Both the position numbers and the translations under genes were made by a program. The notes beneath the pieces are model-generated. The model ran no database searches, was not told where the DNA came from, and was given only the letters and a program-made list of their open reading frames with translations. From the NCBI GenBank assembly GCA_963780895.1, contig CAWAEG010000008.1, forward strand, positions 186,001 through 250,000: a stretch of DNA of 64,000 bases, given 5' to 3'. Positions 47,169-56,239 of the stretch are shown here, piece by piece. Positions within the stretch are counted from its first letter, which is position 1. Each line of letters starts with the position of its first letter. Source of the stretch: DASQFI01 sp963780895. GTDB taxonomy: Bacteria; Acidobacteriota; Vicinamibacteria; Vicinamibacterales; SCN-69-37.

Positions 47169-48524
47169 AGCCTTCCTTATCACTGCCAGCACATCATCCC
47201 GCTTCTTCGTCATCAACTCCGGCGTCACCGCCTCGAGATTCAGCCGCAGCAACGGCTCGGTATTCGACGGGCGCACGTTGAAGTGCCAATCGGGAAACTC
47301 CGCTGAAAACCCGTCCAGCTCGTACGTGTGTCCGTCCTTGTAGCGTTCGGCGAGATCGCGGAGCCGCACCTCGACGGTCGCCATGTCGGACGCCCGCGTG
47401 TTGATTTCGCCCGAGATGAAGTACTTCTCACGGAACGGCGCGAGCAGCTCGTGCAGAGTCTTCCCCTTCTGGGACATCAGCTCGAGGATGAGCAGCGCCG
47501 GAATGAACCCGTTATCCGCGTAATAGAAGTCCCGGAAGTAATAGTGGCCCGTGACCTCGCCGCCGAAGACCGCGTTCTCCTCGCGCATGCGGCGCTTGAT
47601 GAACGCATGACCGACGCGGTTCATGAGCGCCGTGCCGCCATACTTCGCGACCATGTCCTTGACGGCGTAGCTCGCCCGCACGTCGTAGACGATCCTGTCC
47701 CGCGGCGACTTGATGAGCGCCGCTTCCGCGAGGAGCGCGGTGATGAAGTCGCCGGCGATGAACTCGCCGCTGCCGTCGATGAAAAAACAGCGATCGGCAT
47801 CCCCGTCCCACGCAATGCCGATGTCGGCCTTTTCGGCGATGACCCGCTCGACGATGTCGCGGCGGTTCTCCTCAATGAGCGGGTTGGCCTCGTGGTTCGG
47901 GAAGGTGCCGTCGATCTCGAAGCACAGCCGGGTCGTCCGGCAGGGGAGCCGGTCGAACAACCGCGGCGCCACCATCCCGGCCATGCCGCTCCCCGCATCC
48001 AGCACGACGTTGAATGGGCGGATCACGGCCGGGTCGATGAACCTCATGACGGTGTCGACGTAGTCGCCGAGCATCTCGCGAGACTCGACGCGTCCGGGGG
48101 GACGTGCAGGCGGCGGGATGGCGTGCTCCGTCACCATGTCCCGAATCTCGCCGATGCCGGCGTCGCCCGAGAGCGGAAACGCCTCGCGCCGGACCATCTT
48201 GATGCCGTTGTATTCCTTCGGGTTGTGCGACGCCGTGATCTGCGCGCCGCCGTCGAGGCCGTCGCGGACCACGGCGAAGTACAGCATGTCAGTCGCGGCA
48301 AGCCCGTAGTCGACGACGTCGGCTCCCTGCTCACGGGCGCCGTCGATGAACGCGGCGGCCATCCCGGGCGACGAGAGACGCATGTCACGCGAGACGGCGA
48401 TCCGCTTCGCGTCGAGGTAGCTGACGAACGCGCGGCCGATGAGCCTGGCGGCGTCGTCGTTCACTTCCGAGGGATAGAGTCCCCGGATGTCGTATGCCTT
48501 GAAAATGCTGGGCGGGACGGCCAC
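47166..48524 (-). CDS. Phosphomannomutase/phosphoglucomutase
   Basis: This enzyme interconverts hexose-6-P and hexose-1-P for nucleotide sugar synthesis. The 452-residue protein has all four domains: FKAYDIRGLYP at the N-terminus, the phosphoserine loop QITASHNPKEYNG, the metal loop IAWDGDADRCFF, the sugar-binding GGEVTGHYYF, and the phosphate-binding NVRPSNTEPLLRLN. The AlgC/ManB-type bifunctional enzyme is most likely. The frame is intact. It is directly downstream of the nucleotidyltransferase (2-base gap), which is consistent with GDP-mannose or UDP-glucose supply to the glycosyltransferase genes at 11-21 kb. Confidence 0.95.
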   Translation of the reverse strand: MAVPPSIFKAYDIRGLYPSEVNDDAARLIGRAFVSYLDAKRIAVSRDMRLSSPGMAAAFIDGAREQGADVVDYGLAATDMLYFAVVRDGLDGGAQITASHNPKEYNGIKMVRREAFPLSGDAGIGEIRDMVTEHAIPPPARPPGRVESREMLGDYVDTVMRFIDPAVIRPFNVVLDAGSGMAGMVAPRLFDRLPCRTTRLCFEIDGTFPNHEANPLIEENRRDIVERVIAEKADIGIAWDGDADRCFFIDGSGEFIAGDFITALLAEAALIKSPRDRIVYDVRASYAVKDMVAKYGGTALMNRVGHAFIKRRMREENAVFGGEVTGHYYFRDFYYADNGFIPALLILELMSQKGKTLHELLAPFREKYFISGEINTRASDMATVEVRLRDLAERYKDGHTYELDGFSAEFPDWHFNVRPSNTEPLLRLNLEAVTPELMTKKRDDVLAVIRKA

Positions 48525-48525
48525 G

Positions 48526-49584
48526 TTACACCCGTGTGTAGTCTGTCACGATGGACCAATCGCCGAACACGGCCGAGCTCATGACCTCGACGTGCCGCCC
48601 GAACTGGCAGTGCCGGCCGGCAATCACGCCGCCGAGCCTGGCGCCGGCGTCGAGCGTCGTGTGCGGCCAGATGATGGCGCCATCCACGACCGCGTCTTCG
48701 CCGATGTGGCAGTGGCGGCCGATCACGCTGTACGGACCGATGCGCGCCCCCGACTTGACGATGACGTCGGCATCGATGAAACAGGGCGCCTCGATCGTGG
48801 CGGCCGGGTCGATGCGCGCGGCTGCCGAGACGACCGCCGTCCGCGGCGCCGACGCGAAGGGCGGGGCGACCAGGCGGCCGTCCATGATGTCGGCGTGCGC
48901 CTGCCGATACTTTTCCGGCGTTCCGATGTCGATCCAGTAGCCGCGGTCGGTGTACGCGATGAACGTCTCGTGGTCCGCCACGAGCGAGGGAAAGTAGCCG
49001 CGTTCGATCGAAAACGGAACGTCGCTTGGAATCCGGCTCAGCGTCTCCGGCTCCAGCACATAGATCCCGGCGTTGATCGTGTCGCAGCGGATCTCCTCCG
49101 GCTTCGGCTTCTCGAGAAACCGCAGGACGTTGCCCGCCTCGTCGGTTTCGACGAGGCCGTATGCGGACGGATTCTCGACCGGCGTCAGCACAATCGTCGC
49201 CTTGGCGCGGCGCTCGCGATGGAGCGCGATGACGTTCGGCAAATCGACCGCCGTCAGCACGTCGCCGTTGAAGACGACGATGGGCTGGCCGCGATCGCGC
49301 CCCGCCGCGAACTTGATCGCGCCGCCGGTGCCGAGCGGTGTCGGCTCGACCATGTACTCGAGCCGCACCCCCGCGGCCGCGCCGTCGCCGAACACCTCTT
49401 CGATGCGGCCCGGCTGGTAGTTCAGGCTGAGCACGACCTCGTCGATCTCCGGCACCTGCCGGAGCAGGTCGATCTGATACTGCAGGAACGGCCGGTCGAA
49501 AATCGGAACGATCGGTTTGGGGGTGTGGAGCGTCATTGGCCGGAGGCGCGTGCCCTTGCCCCCGGCGAGCAGGATGGCCCTCAT
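48526..49584 (-). CDS. NDP-sugar pyrophosphorylase (mannose-1-phosphate guanylyltransferase-like)
   Basis: This 352-residue enzyme makes NDP-sugars. The N-terminal nucleotidyltransferase has LAGGKGTRLRPMTLHTPKPIVPI, PLGTGGAIKFAAG, FNGDVLTAVDLP, INAGIYVLEP and GYWIDIGTPEKYRQAH. The C-terminal left-handed beta-helix begins near residue 250 and reads GARIGPYSVIGRHCHIGEDAV. The N-terminus and the GYWIDIGTP pattern fit GMPP/ManC-type or RmlA-like enzymes with a hexapeptide tail. The sugar is inferred from the neighbouring phosphomannomutase and is not certain. Confidence 0.88.
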   Translation of the reverse strand: MRAILLAGGKGTRLRPMTLHTPKPIVPIFDRPFLQYQIDLLRQVPEIDEVVLSLNYQPGRIEEVFGDGAAAGVRLEYMVEPTPLGTGGAIKFAAGRDRGQPIVVFNGDVLTAVDLPNVIALHRERRAKATIVLTPVENPSAYGLVETDEAGNVLRFLEKPKPEEIRCDTINAGIYVLEPETLSRIPSDVPFSIERGYFPSLVADHETFIAYTDRGYWIDIGTPEKYRQAHADIMDGRLVAPPFASAPRTAVVSAAARIDPAATIEAPCFIDADVIVKSGARIGPYSVIGRHCHIGEDAVVDGAIIWPHTTLDAGARLGGVIAGRHCQFGRHVEVMSSAVFGDWSIVTDYTRV

Positions 49585-49695
49585 ATCAACCAGCGATCAT
49601 AGCAGCCGCTGACAATTGTCGTCGTGGTGGCGACCTTGCCTTTTGCGGTCTGTCTTTTGCCTTATGCCGTAATATTGTTCCGAGCCACCGCCGCC

Positions 49696-50337
49696 GTGAA
49701 TCTTCCCAACGCCATCACCCTGGGCCGCATCTTCCTGATCCCGCTCCTGGTCGTCGTTCTCCTGACGAAGTTCGACGGATGGCAGTTGTTCGGCGTGAGC
49801 AAGGAAATGCTCGGGGCCATGATTTTCGCCGTGGCGTCGCTCACCGACTGGCTCGACGGCTACGTCGCGCGACGGCGGAAGCAGGTGACGGGCCTCGGGC
49901 AGTGGATGGACCCTCTGGCCGACAAACTGCTGGTCACCGCCGCGCTCGTCTCGCTCGTCTATCTCGAGCTGGCGCCCGCGTGGATGGTCGTGGTGATCCT
50001 GAGCCGTGAAATGGCCGTGACCGTGCTGCGGAGCATCGCGCACGCGCGCGGGCATGCGCTGCCCGCGTCGCCGATCGGCAAGGTCAAGATGGTCGCGCAG
50101 GTCACGGCGATCCTGATCCTGATTCTCGGTCAGGGGCACGTGCGCGACTTCTTCGTGGTGGGGCAGGTCGCCCTCTGGATCGCGACGATTGCGGCGCTCG
50201 TCTCCGCGGTCGATTACGCGCGTCGGCTGAACGCGATGCTGGGCCTGAAGCCAGCGGCCGGGCCCGCGGACGTCCACGACGTCACGCCGCTGCGCGCGGC
50301 CGACCCGGACCGTCCGCGCAATCGCATCAGCGCTTGA
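49696..50337 (+). CDS. pgsA: CDP-diacylglycerol-glycerol-3-phosphate 3-phosphatidyltransferase
   Basis: PgsA makes phosphatidylglycerophosphate for phosphatidylglycerol. It has 213 residues and the catalytic signature DWLDGYVARRRKQVTGLGQWMDPLADK (in parts: DWLDGYVARR, WMDPLADK), the D-x2-DG-x2-AR-x8-G-x3-D-x3-D pattern. The start VNLPNAITLGRIFLIPLL (GTG 49696) is the typical PgsA opening; the longer reading from 49624 adds an unlikely N-terminus. Six membrane segments. The short end (DVTPLRAADPDRPRNRISA) is polar. It runs opposite to bamD, with which it overlaps tail to tail by 11 bases. Confidence 0.9.
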   Translation: MNLPNAITLGRIFLIPLLVVVLLTKFDGWQLFGVSKEMLGAMIFAVASLTDWLDGYVARRRKQVTGLGQWMDPLADKLLVTAALVSLVYLELAPAWMVVVILSREMAVTVLRSIAHARGHALPASPIGKVKMVAQVTAILILILGQGHVRDFFVVGQVALWIATIAALVSAVDYARRLNAMLGLKPAAGPADVHDVTPLRAADPDRPRNRISA

Positions 50338-51148
50338 GCTCCTTCAGGCGGCGCTGCGCGCGCTCGAGATAGTCGCTGTTCGTAAACTCCGCAATCAGCT
50401 TCTCGTAGTAGGACACCGCGTCCTTGACCAGCGCGTCTTTCCCGGGCCCGAGCGCGGTCAGCGAGACCTTGATGTACGACTCGGCCAGGTAGTAGTAGAC
50501 CGCGTCCCGGTACGTGTACTGCGGGTCCTCCTTCAGGATCCCGGTAAAGCGCGCGACGGCGCCGCCATAGTTGCGGGACCGGTAGCTGAACACACCCACC
50601 CGGTATTCGGATTCGGACAGCCGATCGCGAACCTCGCGCCGGAGTTTTTCGACTTCCGAGCGGTACTTGCTATCGGGATAGTTCGTGAGGAACCGATCGA
50701 GCTCGACGAGCGCGGACTTGGTGGCCGTCTGATCCCGTTCGGGCCCGAGCATCTGGTCCATCTGCGCGATCGCCAGCTTGTATTGCGCGTAGTCGGCGCG
50801 CGGGTTCAGCGGAAAAAAGTTCAGGAACTCCCGGAACTCGTTGGCGGCGAGGACGGTCGAATCGGAGCGCCCCTCGCCGAGGTAGGCGTCGCCGATGCCG
50901 AGCTTGGCGTCGGCGCGGTACGGGCTGCCGGGATAGGTATCGACGAGCCGGCGGAAGTATAAGCGCGCGTCGAGCCACTTCTTGTCTTTGAGCGACTCGT
51001 TCCCGCGATCGAAGAGGAACTTGGGGGCGTCGACCGAGCCGGCCTCGGGCAATTTGGGCGCCGACTTGCACGCCGCCGACGCGGCGAGGAGGCACAACGC
51101 GGCGCCGGCCGCGACGAAGCGACGGATTGTGGGGAGCAGCGACAGCAT
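50327..51148 (-). CDS. bamD: Outer membrane protein assembly factor BamD
   Basis: This outer-membrane lipoprotein is part of the BAM complex, which inserts beta-barrels. Signal and lipobox are visible (LCLLAASAAC, Cys about residue 27). Residues 45-270 form TPR-type helices, with LYFRRLVDTYPGSPYRADAKLGIGDAYLGEG (in parts: LVDTYPGSPYRADAKLGIG), EFREFLNFFPLNPRADYAQYKLA and KEDPQYTYRDAVYYYLAESYIKV. The YxxxP and FPxxP spacing is typical for BamD/ComL. 273 residues. It ends the minus-strand chain from aroC. Confidence 0.87.
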   Translation of the reverse strand: MLSLLPTIRRFVAAGAALCLLAASAACKSAPKLPEAGSVDAPKFLFDRGNESLKDKKWLDARLYFRRLVDTYPGSPYRADAKLGIGDAYLGEGRSDSTVLAANEFREFLNFFPLNPRADYAQYKLAIAQMDQMLGPERDQTATKSALVELDRFLTNYPDSKYRSEVEKLRREVRDRLSESEYRVGVFSYRSRNYGGAVARFTGILKEDPQYTYRDAVYYYLAESYIKVSLTALGPGKDALVKDAVSYYEKLIAEFTNSDYLERAQRRLKELKR

Positions 51149-51154
51149 CGGGCG

Positions 51155-52108
51155 CTAGCGCAGAGGGGCGGCCATCAGCCGGGCCATCCAGTCGCATTCG
51201 GCCGACAGGCCCGACTCGAGCGTGTGTGTGGGCGCGAAGCCGAGGTCCGCCTGGGCTCGCGTGGTATCCGCAAACGTATCGCGCATGTCGCCTTTCTGGG
51301 CGGGCTCCTGCCGCACGTCGAGGGTCCGACCCGTCAGACGCCGGAGGAGATTCAGGATCTCGAGCATGGAGACCCGGCTGCCACCGCCGATGTTATAGAC
51401 GGCGCCGGGACGTCCCCGGTCGCCCGCCGCCATTGTGGCCGCAACCGCATCGGCCACGTACGTGAAATCGCGCGTCTGCTTGCCGTCGCCATACATCGCG
51501 ATCGGCTGACCGCTGAGCGCGGCGCGGATGAACTTGTTGAACGCCATGTCCGGGCGTTGCCTGGGGCCATAGACCGTGAAGTACCGCAGCGAAACCGCCG
51601 GCACGCCGTAGTTCGCGTAATAAAGGTGGCAGAGATGCTCGGCGGCGAGCTTCGTCACCCCGTAGGGCGACACGGGCTGCAGGTAGGCATCCTCGCGCAT
51701 CGGGATCGCCGCGACATCGCCGTAGACCGACGAGCTCGACGCATAGACGAACCGGTCGATCGGCCGCCCTTTGACCGCTTCGAGCAGCCGCTGCGTCGCA
51801 TCGACGTTGTGCGACGTGTAGACCCGAAACTCGTCGCCCCAGCTTCGGCGCACGCCGGCCTGTGCCGCCAGATGAAAGACATGGGTCACCCCGTCGAGCA
51901 GCGGCTCGAGCGCCACCGTCTGGAGCGCGCCTTCGACGAACCGGAACCGCGGACGGCCCTCGACCACACTCAGGTTCGACGCCTTGATGTCGCGCGGGTA
52001 GTAGTCGGTGAAGCAATCGAGCCCGACCACGTCCGCCCCACGATCGGTGAGTGCCGCCGACAGGTGGGACCCGATGAACCCGGCGGCGCCGGTGACCAAC
52101 GCTTTCAT
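51155..52108 (-). CDS. NAD-dependent epimerase, UDP-glucuronate 4-epimerase-like
   Basis: This short-chain dehydrogenase of 317 residues starts MKALVTGAAGFIGSHLS. It has CFTDYYPRDIKASNL, HLAAQAGVRRSW, ASSSSVYGD, the catalytic SPYGVTKLAAEHL, LRYFTVYGPRQRPDMAFNKFI and GDGKQTRDFTYVADAV. The D-Y-Y-x3-x-K and AGVR pattern is close to UDP-glucuronate 4-epimerase (CapI-type) and UDP-glucose epimerases of the same class. The ATG at 52108 overlaps the thioesterase stop. It may add UDP-galacturonate to the sugar pool made by Ugd. Confidence 0.85.
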   Translation of the reverse strand: MKALVTGAAGFIGSHLSAALTDRGADVVGLDCFTDYYPRDIKASNLSVVEGRPRFRFVEGALQTVALEPLLDGVTHVFHLAAQAGVRRSWGDEFRVYTSHNVDATQRLLEAVKGRPIDRFVYASSSSVYGDVAAIPMREDAYLQPVSPYGVTKLAAEHLCHLYYANYGVPAVSLRYFTVYGPRQRPDMAFNKFIRAALSGQPIAMYGDGKQTRDFTYVADAVAATMAAGDRGRPGAVYNIGGGSRVSMLEILNLLRRLTGRTLDVRQEPAQKGDMRDTFADTTRAQADLGFAPTHTLESGLSAECDWMARLMAAPLR

Positions 52109-52500
52109 GCGAACGCCTCGCGGATCCGGTCGGGCACACGACACGGCCTGCCGCCCCGATCGGTCGCGGCGTGGACGGTCTTTCCCGTGGCGGCCAGCTC
52201 GGATCGCGCTTTCACCATCACCTCGTAGGAGAATTCCATGCGCACCGGCGAGCACAGCCGCCCGTCGGTGCGGACTTCGATCTCGTCATCGTAGCGCGCC
52301 GGACGGCGGTACTGGCAGCTCGCTTCGATGACCGGCAGCAGTACGCCGCTCGCCTCCAGCTCACGATAGTTCCAGCCGAGCGTCCGGAGGAGCTCCGTGC
52401 GCGCCACCTCGAACCAGACGAAATAGTGCGAGTAGTACACGATGCCCATCTGATCCGTTTCGGCATACCTCACGCGCACCGTGGTGATCGATGAGGGCAT
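52105..52500 (-). CDS. Acyl-CoA thioesterase, YbgC/FcbJ hotdog family
   Basis: This 131-residue single hotdog domain hydrolyses acyl-CoA thioesters. The family pattern VRVRYAETDQMGIVYYSHYFVWFEVARTELLR (in parts: RYAETDQMGIVYYSHYF) has the catalytic Asp and the following YxxYF loop; GVLLPVIEASCQYRRPARYDDEIEV comes next. YbgC often associates with the Tol-Pal system; here the neighbours are BamD and Rpe instead. The ATG at 52500 is preferred over an upstream 24-residue extension. It starts 8 bases after rpe. Confidence 0.85.
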   Translation of the reverse strand: MPSSITTVRVRYAETDQMGIVYYSHYFVWFEVARTELLRTLGWNYRELEASGVLLPVIEASCQYRRPARYDDEIEVRTDGRLCSPVRMEFSYEVMVKARSELAATGKTVHAATDRGGRPCRVPDRIREAFA

Positions 52501-52507
52501 GGTGGGG

Positions 52508-53173
52508 TCAGACGGCCACTCCGGCCGCTCGCCGGAGCGCGCGCGTCGCTTCCGCCGGATCGGCGGCGCCAAAGACGGCGGCGCCCGCGACGAGAATCGA
52601 AGCCCCGGCCTCGACCAGAGCGGCCGCGTTCGTCGTGTCCACGCCGCCGTCGACTTCGATCACCGCGCGGCTGCGCAGGCGGGCCAGGAGCTCGCGCGCG
52701 GCCGCGACTTTCTCGACGCTGTGCGGGATGAACACCTGTCCGCTGAATCCGGGATTGACGGACATCACGAGCAGGTGGTCCAGCTCGCGCGCCACGTCCC
52801 GGATCGAGTCGACGGGCGTGGACGGATTGATGGCCGCTCCCGCGCGCGCCCCAAGCTCCCGGATCCGCGTGAGCGTCCGGTGAAGATGCGGGAGCACTTC
52901 GGCGTGCACCGTCAGCATGTCCGCGCCGGCCCGGACGAAGTCCTCGAGGTATTGATCCGGGTTGGTGATCATGAGGTGCACATCGAGCGGCACGTGCGCC
53001 ACGCGTTTGAGCGCCTTGACGACCGGGATGCCGATCGTGATGTTCGGCACGAAATGGCCGTCCATCACGTCGACGTGGACGAAGTCGGCGCCCCCTGCCT
53101 CGACGCGCGCGACCGCGTCGGCGAGCCGCGCGAAGTCGCCCGCGAGGATCGACGGCGCGATCCGCACGGTCAT
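52508..53173 (-). CDS. rpe: Ribulose-phosphate 3-epimerase
   Basis: Rpe interconverts ribulose-5-P and xylulose-5-P. The 221-residue TIM barrel shows RIAPSILAGDFARL, FVHVDVMDGHFVPNITIG, LDVHLMITNPD, VMSVNPGFSGQVFIP and EVDGGVDTTNAA, which hold the metal-binding residues. The length is full. It overlaps the PASTA gene start/stop as ATGA and is followed by the thioesterase. Its position after rsmB and a PASTA protein recalls the def-fmt-rsmB-prkC-rpe order. Confidence 0.95.
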   Translation of the reverse strand: MTVRIAPSILAGDFARLADAVARVEAGGADFVHVDVMDGHFVPNITIGIPVVKALKRVAHVPLDVHLMITNPDQYLEDFVRAGADMLTVHAEVLPHLHRTLTRIRELGARAGAAINPSTPVDSIRDVARELDHLLVMSVNPGFSGQVFIPHSVEKVAAARELLARLRSRAVIEVDGGVDTTNAAALVEAGASILVAGAAVFGAADPAEATRALRRAAGVAV

Positions 53174-53913
53174 CGGCTGACCTCCAGCGCGATGACCGCG
53201 TTGCGCGCCACCTGATAGCCCGGCGCGGGCGTTTGACGGATCACGATCCCCGGCGCGAGACCCGGGTAGGCGGCCTCGCCGGAAATGGTGACGCGAAAAT
53301 CGAGCGTCCGCAGGATGTCCGCGCTCCGCAGTCCGAACGTGCCGATCAGATCCGGCATCACGTAGCTCTGATCGGCTTCACCGCGATTGACCAGCAGGGC
53401 CACGCTCGTGGCGCGGGTCTTCGGCAATGGATCCTGCGCGACGATGGTCCCGGCGGGGTAGTCGGCTGTTTTGATCTCGGCCCGGGATGAAATCGTCACG
53501 TGCTCGTCGGCGAGCGTCAGCTCCGCCGTCCGCTCGGCCCGGCCGACGACCGCCGACACCACAGGCTCGCGCTGGCCCTCGCTCGCGCGCACGCGGACCG
53601 CTCGCTGGCGCCTCAGCACGGTGCCCGCTTCCGGTTCCTGCGTCATGACGTGGTCGGCCGGCACTTTCGGATCGGGACGCCGGACGGGATCGACTTTCAG
53701 CACGAGTCCGACGCTGGAAAGGAGGATTTTGGCGTCCGCGACGGACTTGCCGCGGAGATCGGGCACGGTGACCTCACGCGCGCGTGTCGCGACGCGCATC
53801 GCGGCGAGGAAGAACACGCCAAACGTCACGGCGAGTGCCGCGGCCAGCACGAGCAGCCGCCCGGCAGTCCACACGCGCTGTCGAACGGGACGTGCCTTGA
53901 AGTCGAACGGCAT
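53170..53913 (-). CDS. Membrane-anchored protein of three PASTA domains (no kinase domain)
   Basis: This 247-residue protein has a short cytosolic start, one helix (LLVLAAALAVTFGVFFLAAM) and three PASTA modules: VTVPDLRGKSVADAKILLSSVGLVLKVDP (in parts: VPDLRGKSVADAKILL), EPVVSAVVGRAERTAELTLADEHVTI, and YVMPDLIGTFGLRSADILRTLDFRVTI (in parts). PASTA modules usually bind peptidoglycan fragments or beta-lactams and are normally attached to Ser/Thr kinases or PBP2x. No kinase domain is present. It sits between rsmB and rpe where other phyla have prkC, so it may be the extracellular half of that system left without the kinase. Confidence 0.87.
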   Translation of the reverse strand: MPFDFKARPVRQRVWTAGRLLVLAAALAVTFGVFFLAAMRVATRAREVTVPDLRGKSVADAKILLSSVGLVLKVDPVRRPDPKVPADHVMTQEPEAGTVLRRQRAVRVRASEGQREPVVSAVVGRAERTAELTLADEHVTISSRAEIKTADYPAGTIVAQDPLPKTRATSVALLVNRGEADQSYVMPDLIGTFGLRSADILRTLDFRVTISGEAAYPGLAPGIVIRQTPAPGYQVARNAVIALEVSR

Positions 53914-53936
53914 CAGGCCTCAAAAGTGTACATGAT

Positions 53937-55289
53937 TCATTGTTTTCGCCGAAAGGCGGCCGCGAAGAACGCGTCCAGATCGTCTCGAAACGGCAGCGTG
54001 CGCAGGCGGCCGCGCGCGTCCACCAGCCGGTCCGCACCGTCGAGTTCCGGCCCGAATTCGATGGACGCCGGAACGAAATCGCGCTGCCCGTCCAGAAACC
54101 GATCGGCCACCTCGTCGTTCTCTTCCGGCTCGCTCGAGCAGGTCGCATAGACGAGCGTGCCGCCCCGACGAACGCCACTGGACGCGTTCGTGAGCATCTG
54201 TAGTTCGGCACTCGCAAAGCGCGGAAGATCGTCCGGCCGGCGCGACCACTTCAGATCCGGATCGCGGCGGAGGGTCCCGAGGCCGGAGCAGGGCACGTCG
54301 ACCACGACGCGGTCGAAAATCGGCCCGAACGGCAGAGGCCCCAACCCGTCGAGCTGGACCACAGGCGCGGAGACTCGCGCCCGCGCGAGCGTCGCGCTGA
54401 GCAGCCGAACCCGATTACGGCGGACGTCACCGGCAACGAGAAGCCCTTCGCTTCGCATGTCGGCCGCGAAGATCACCGTCTTGCCACCAGGGGCCGCGCA
54501 GACGTCGAGGATGCGTTCACCCGGACGCGCGCCGGCGCCGTGGGCGACGATCTGCGACGCTTCCTCCTGAATCACGACCGTGCCTCGCAGCCGCGGCGGC
54601 AGACGCGTGAACGCCCCGGGCGCCAGCCGGATCGCGTGTTTCACGAACCGGGCAGGGGAATTGGCAATGCCGGCGGTCTCGAGCGCCGCGGCCAGCTCAT
54701 CGTGTGTCAGCGCACCGAGTGGCCGGACCGTCACCTCCGGTGCGCTGTTGTTGAACCGGCACCACCGCTCGACCTCATCGAACGAGTGCCGATCCAGCCA
54801 CCGGGCGACCAGCCACTCTGGATGAGACAGGGTGACCGCAAGGTAGGCGATCGCGGCCGTCCGTTCGGCTTCGGGCGGAGGCATCGGCGGCAGCTGAAGC
54901 CGGGTCCGCTGGCGCCACAACGTCCGGAGCACCGCATTGACGAAGCCGGCGGCGCGCGGGTGACCAAGTCCACGTGCGAGCTCGACCGATTCATGCACGA
55001 CGGCGTGGACGGGAACGCGGTCGAGATGCCGCAGCTGGTACGCGCCAGTCCGGACGATGGCGCGCACGTTGGCGTCGAGGTCCGCAAGTGCCCGGCGGCT
55101 GCACTGCGCGAGCAGGGCGTCGAGCTCCTTCTGCCAGCGGAGCGTCCCGGCCACGATCTCGAAGAACAGCCCCCGGTCGCGTCCGCTCGCAATGTCCGGC
55201 CTGGCCCGGTCGAGCTCGGCCGCGAGCGTCGTGCGTCCGCGCTCGACCGCGGCCAGTACCTTCACGGCCGCCAGCCGCGCCAACGTCAT
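53937..55289 (-). CDS. rsmB: 16S rRNA m5C967 methyltransferase RsmB
   Basis: RsmB methylates 16S rRNA at C967. The N-terminal NusB-like domain begins MTLARLAAVKVLAAVERGRTTLAAEL. The methyltransferase core has ILDVCAAPGGKT (SAM site), VVVDVPCSGLGTLRRDPDLKW (catalytic PC motif) and LVYATCSSEPEENDEVADRFL (second catalytic Cys in TCS). About 450 residues is normal. The ATG 55289 overlaps the fmt stop as ATGA; the longer upstream reading is not supported. Frame intact. Confidence 0.95.
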   Translation of the reverse strand: MTLARLAAVKVLAAVERGRTTLAAELDRARPDIASGRDRGLFFEIVAGTLRWQKELDALLAQCSRRALADLDANVRAIVRTGAYQLRHLDRVPVHAVVHESVELARGLGHPRAAGFVNAVLRTLWRQRTRLQLPPMPPPEAERTAAIAYLAVTLSHPEWLVARWLDRHSFDEVERWCRFNNSAPEVTVRPLGALTHDELAAALETAGIANSPARFVKHAIRLAPGAFTRLPPRLRGTVVIQEEASQIVAHGAGARPGERILDVCAAPGGKTVIFAADMRSEGLLVAGDVRRNRVRLLSATLARARVSAPVVQLDGLGPLPFGPIFDRVVVDVPCSGLGTLRRDPDLKWSRRPDDLPRFASAELQMLTNASSGVRRGGTLVYATCSSEPEENDEVADRFLDGQRDFVPASIEFGPELDGADRLVDARGRLRTLPFRDDLDAFFAAAFRRKQ

Positions 55290-56239
55290 GTCAACGGCAG
55301 CGGATGGAACTGCGACCCGGGCACGAGCCGCGCGCCCTGGACGAACGCCGCCGCGGCGAGCGGCTGGCGGCCTTCGGCCTGGAGCTCGAGGATGCGCACC
55401 GCCCCGGGGCGCGTCGCGACGACGATGCCGTCGGGTTCGATGACGCTCACGGTACCCGGGCTGCCGGCATCGAGAATGTCGGACACGATTTGCGATCGAT
55501 GAAACAACACCCGGCGACCGTTCAGGAGCGCCGCGGCCAGAGGCCACGGCTGAAGGCCCCGGATTTGATCGTGAATGGAGGCGGCCGGCCCGGCGAAATC
55601 CAGCCGGCTTTCAGCGCGCTCGAGGCGCTTGGCGTACATCACGAGCCGTTCGTCCTGCGGCGTTTCCACGAGCGGCCCTTCCCCCATCCGGCTCATCGTC
55701 GCCACGAGCAGCTGTGCCCCGGCTGAAGCCAGCCGCGCCTCGAGCTCGGCGCTCGTCTCGTCAGGACCGATGTCGACGGATTCGGAGGCAAACATCGGAC
55801 CCGCGTCGAGGGCCGGGACGACCCGCATGATCGTCACGCCGGTCCGGTGATCGCCCGCGAGGATGGCCCGATGCACCGGCGCCGCGCCCCGCCATCTGGG
55901 AAGGAGCGACGCGTGAACGTTGATGAACCCGAGCCGCGGCAGATTCAGCAGACGAGTCGGCAGGATGCGGCCGTACGCGGCGACGACCGCGATGTCTGGC
56001 TCCAGAGCCTGAAACGCGGAGAGGAATGCGTCTTCGCCAAGCTTTTCCGGCTGCAGAATCCGCAACCCTCTCGCCTGCGCGATGAGTTTGACGGCTTCCG
56101 GCCGCACCTGTTGGCCGCGCCCGCGCGGGCGATCCGGCTGCGTCACCGCGCCGACGACCTGGTCGGCCGATTCGAGCAACGCCGACAACGACGGCACCGC
56201 GAACGTCGGCGTCCCGAAAAAGACGACCCGCCGTGCCAT
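55286..56239 (-). CDS. fmt: Methionyl-tRNA formyltransferase
   Basis: Fmt formylates Met-tRNAi with 10-formyl-THF. The 317-residue protein starts VVFFGTPTFAVPSLSAL and has GRGQQVRPEAVK, the catalytic NVHASLLPRWRGAAPVHRAI (in parts: NVHASLLPRWRGAAP) and a C-terminal OB-like domain. It overlaps def as TAATG and rsmB as ATGA. It is intact and full length. Confidence 0.96.
   Translation of the reverse strand: MARRVVFFGTPTFAVPSLSALLESADQVVGAVTQPDRPRGRGQQVRPEAVKLIAQARGLRILQPEKLGEDAFLSAFQALEPDIAVVAAYGRILPTRLLNLPRLGFINVHASLLPRWRGAAPVHRAILAGDHRTGVTIMRVVPALDAGPMFASESVDIGPDETSAELEARLASAGAQLLVATMSRMGEGPLVETPQDERLVMYAKRLERAESRLDFAGPAASIHDQIRGLQPWPLAAALLNGRRVLFHRSQIVSDILDAGSPGTVSVIEPDGIVVATRPGAVRILELQAEGRQPLAAAAFVQGARLVPGSQFHPLPLT

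Noticed and set aside
47328..49602. Two long plus-strand ORFs (418 and 371 residues) over phosphomannomutase and the nucleotidyltransferase
   Set aside because: Both are reverse-strand shadows; the minus-strand proteins carry complete catalytic motifs.
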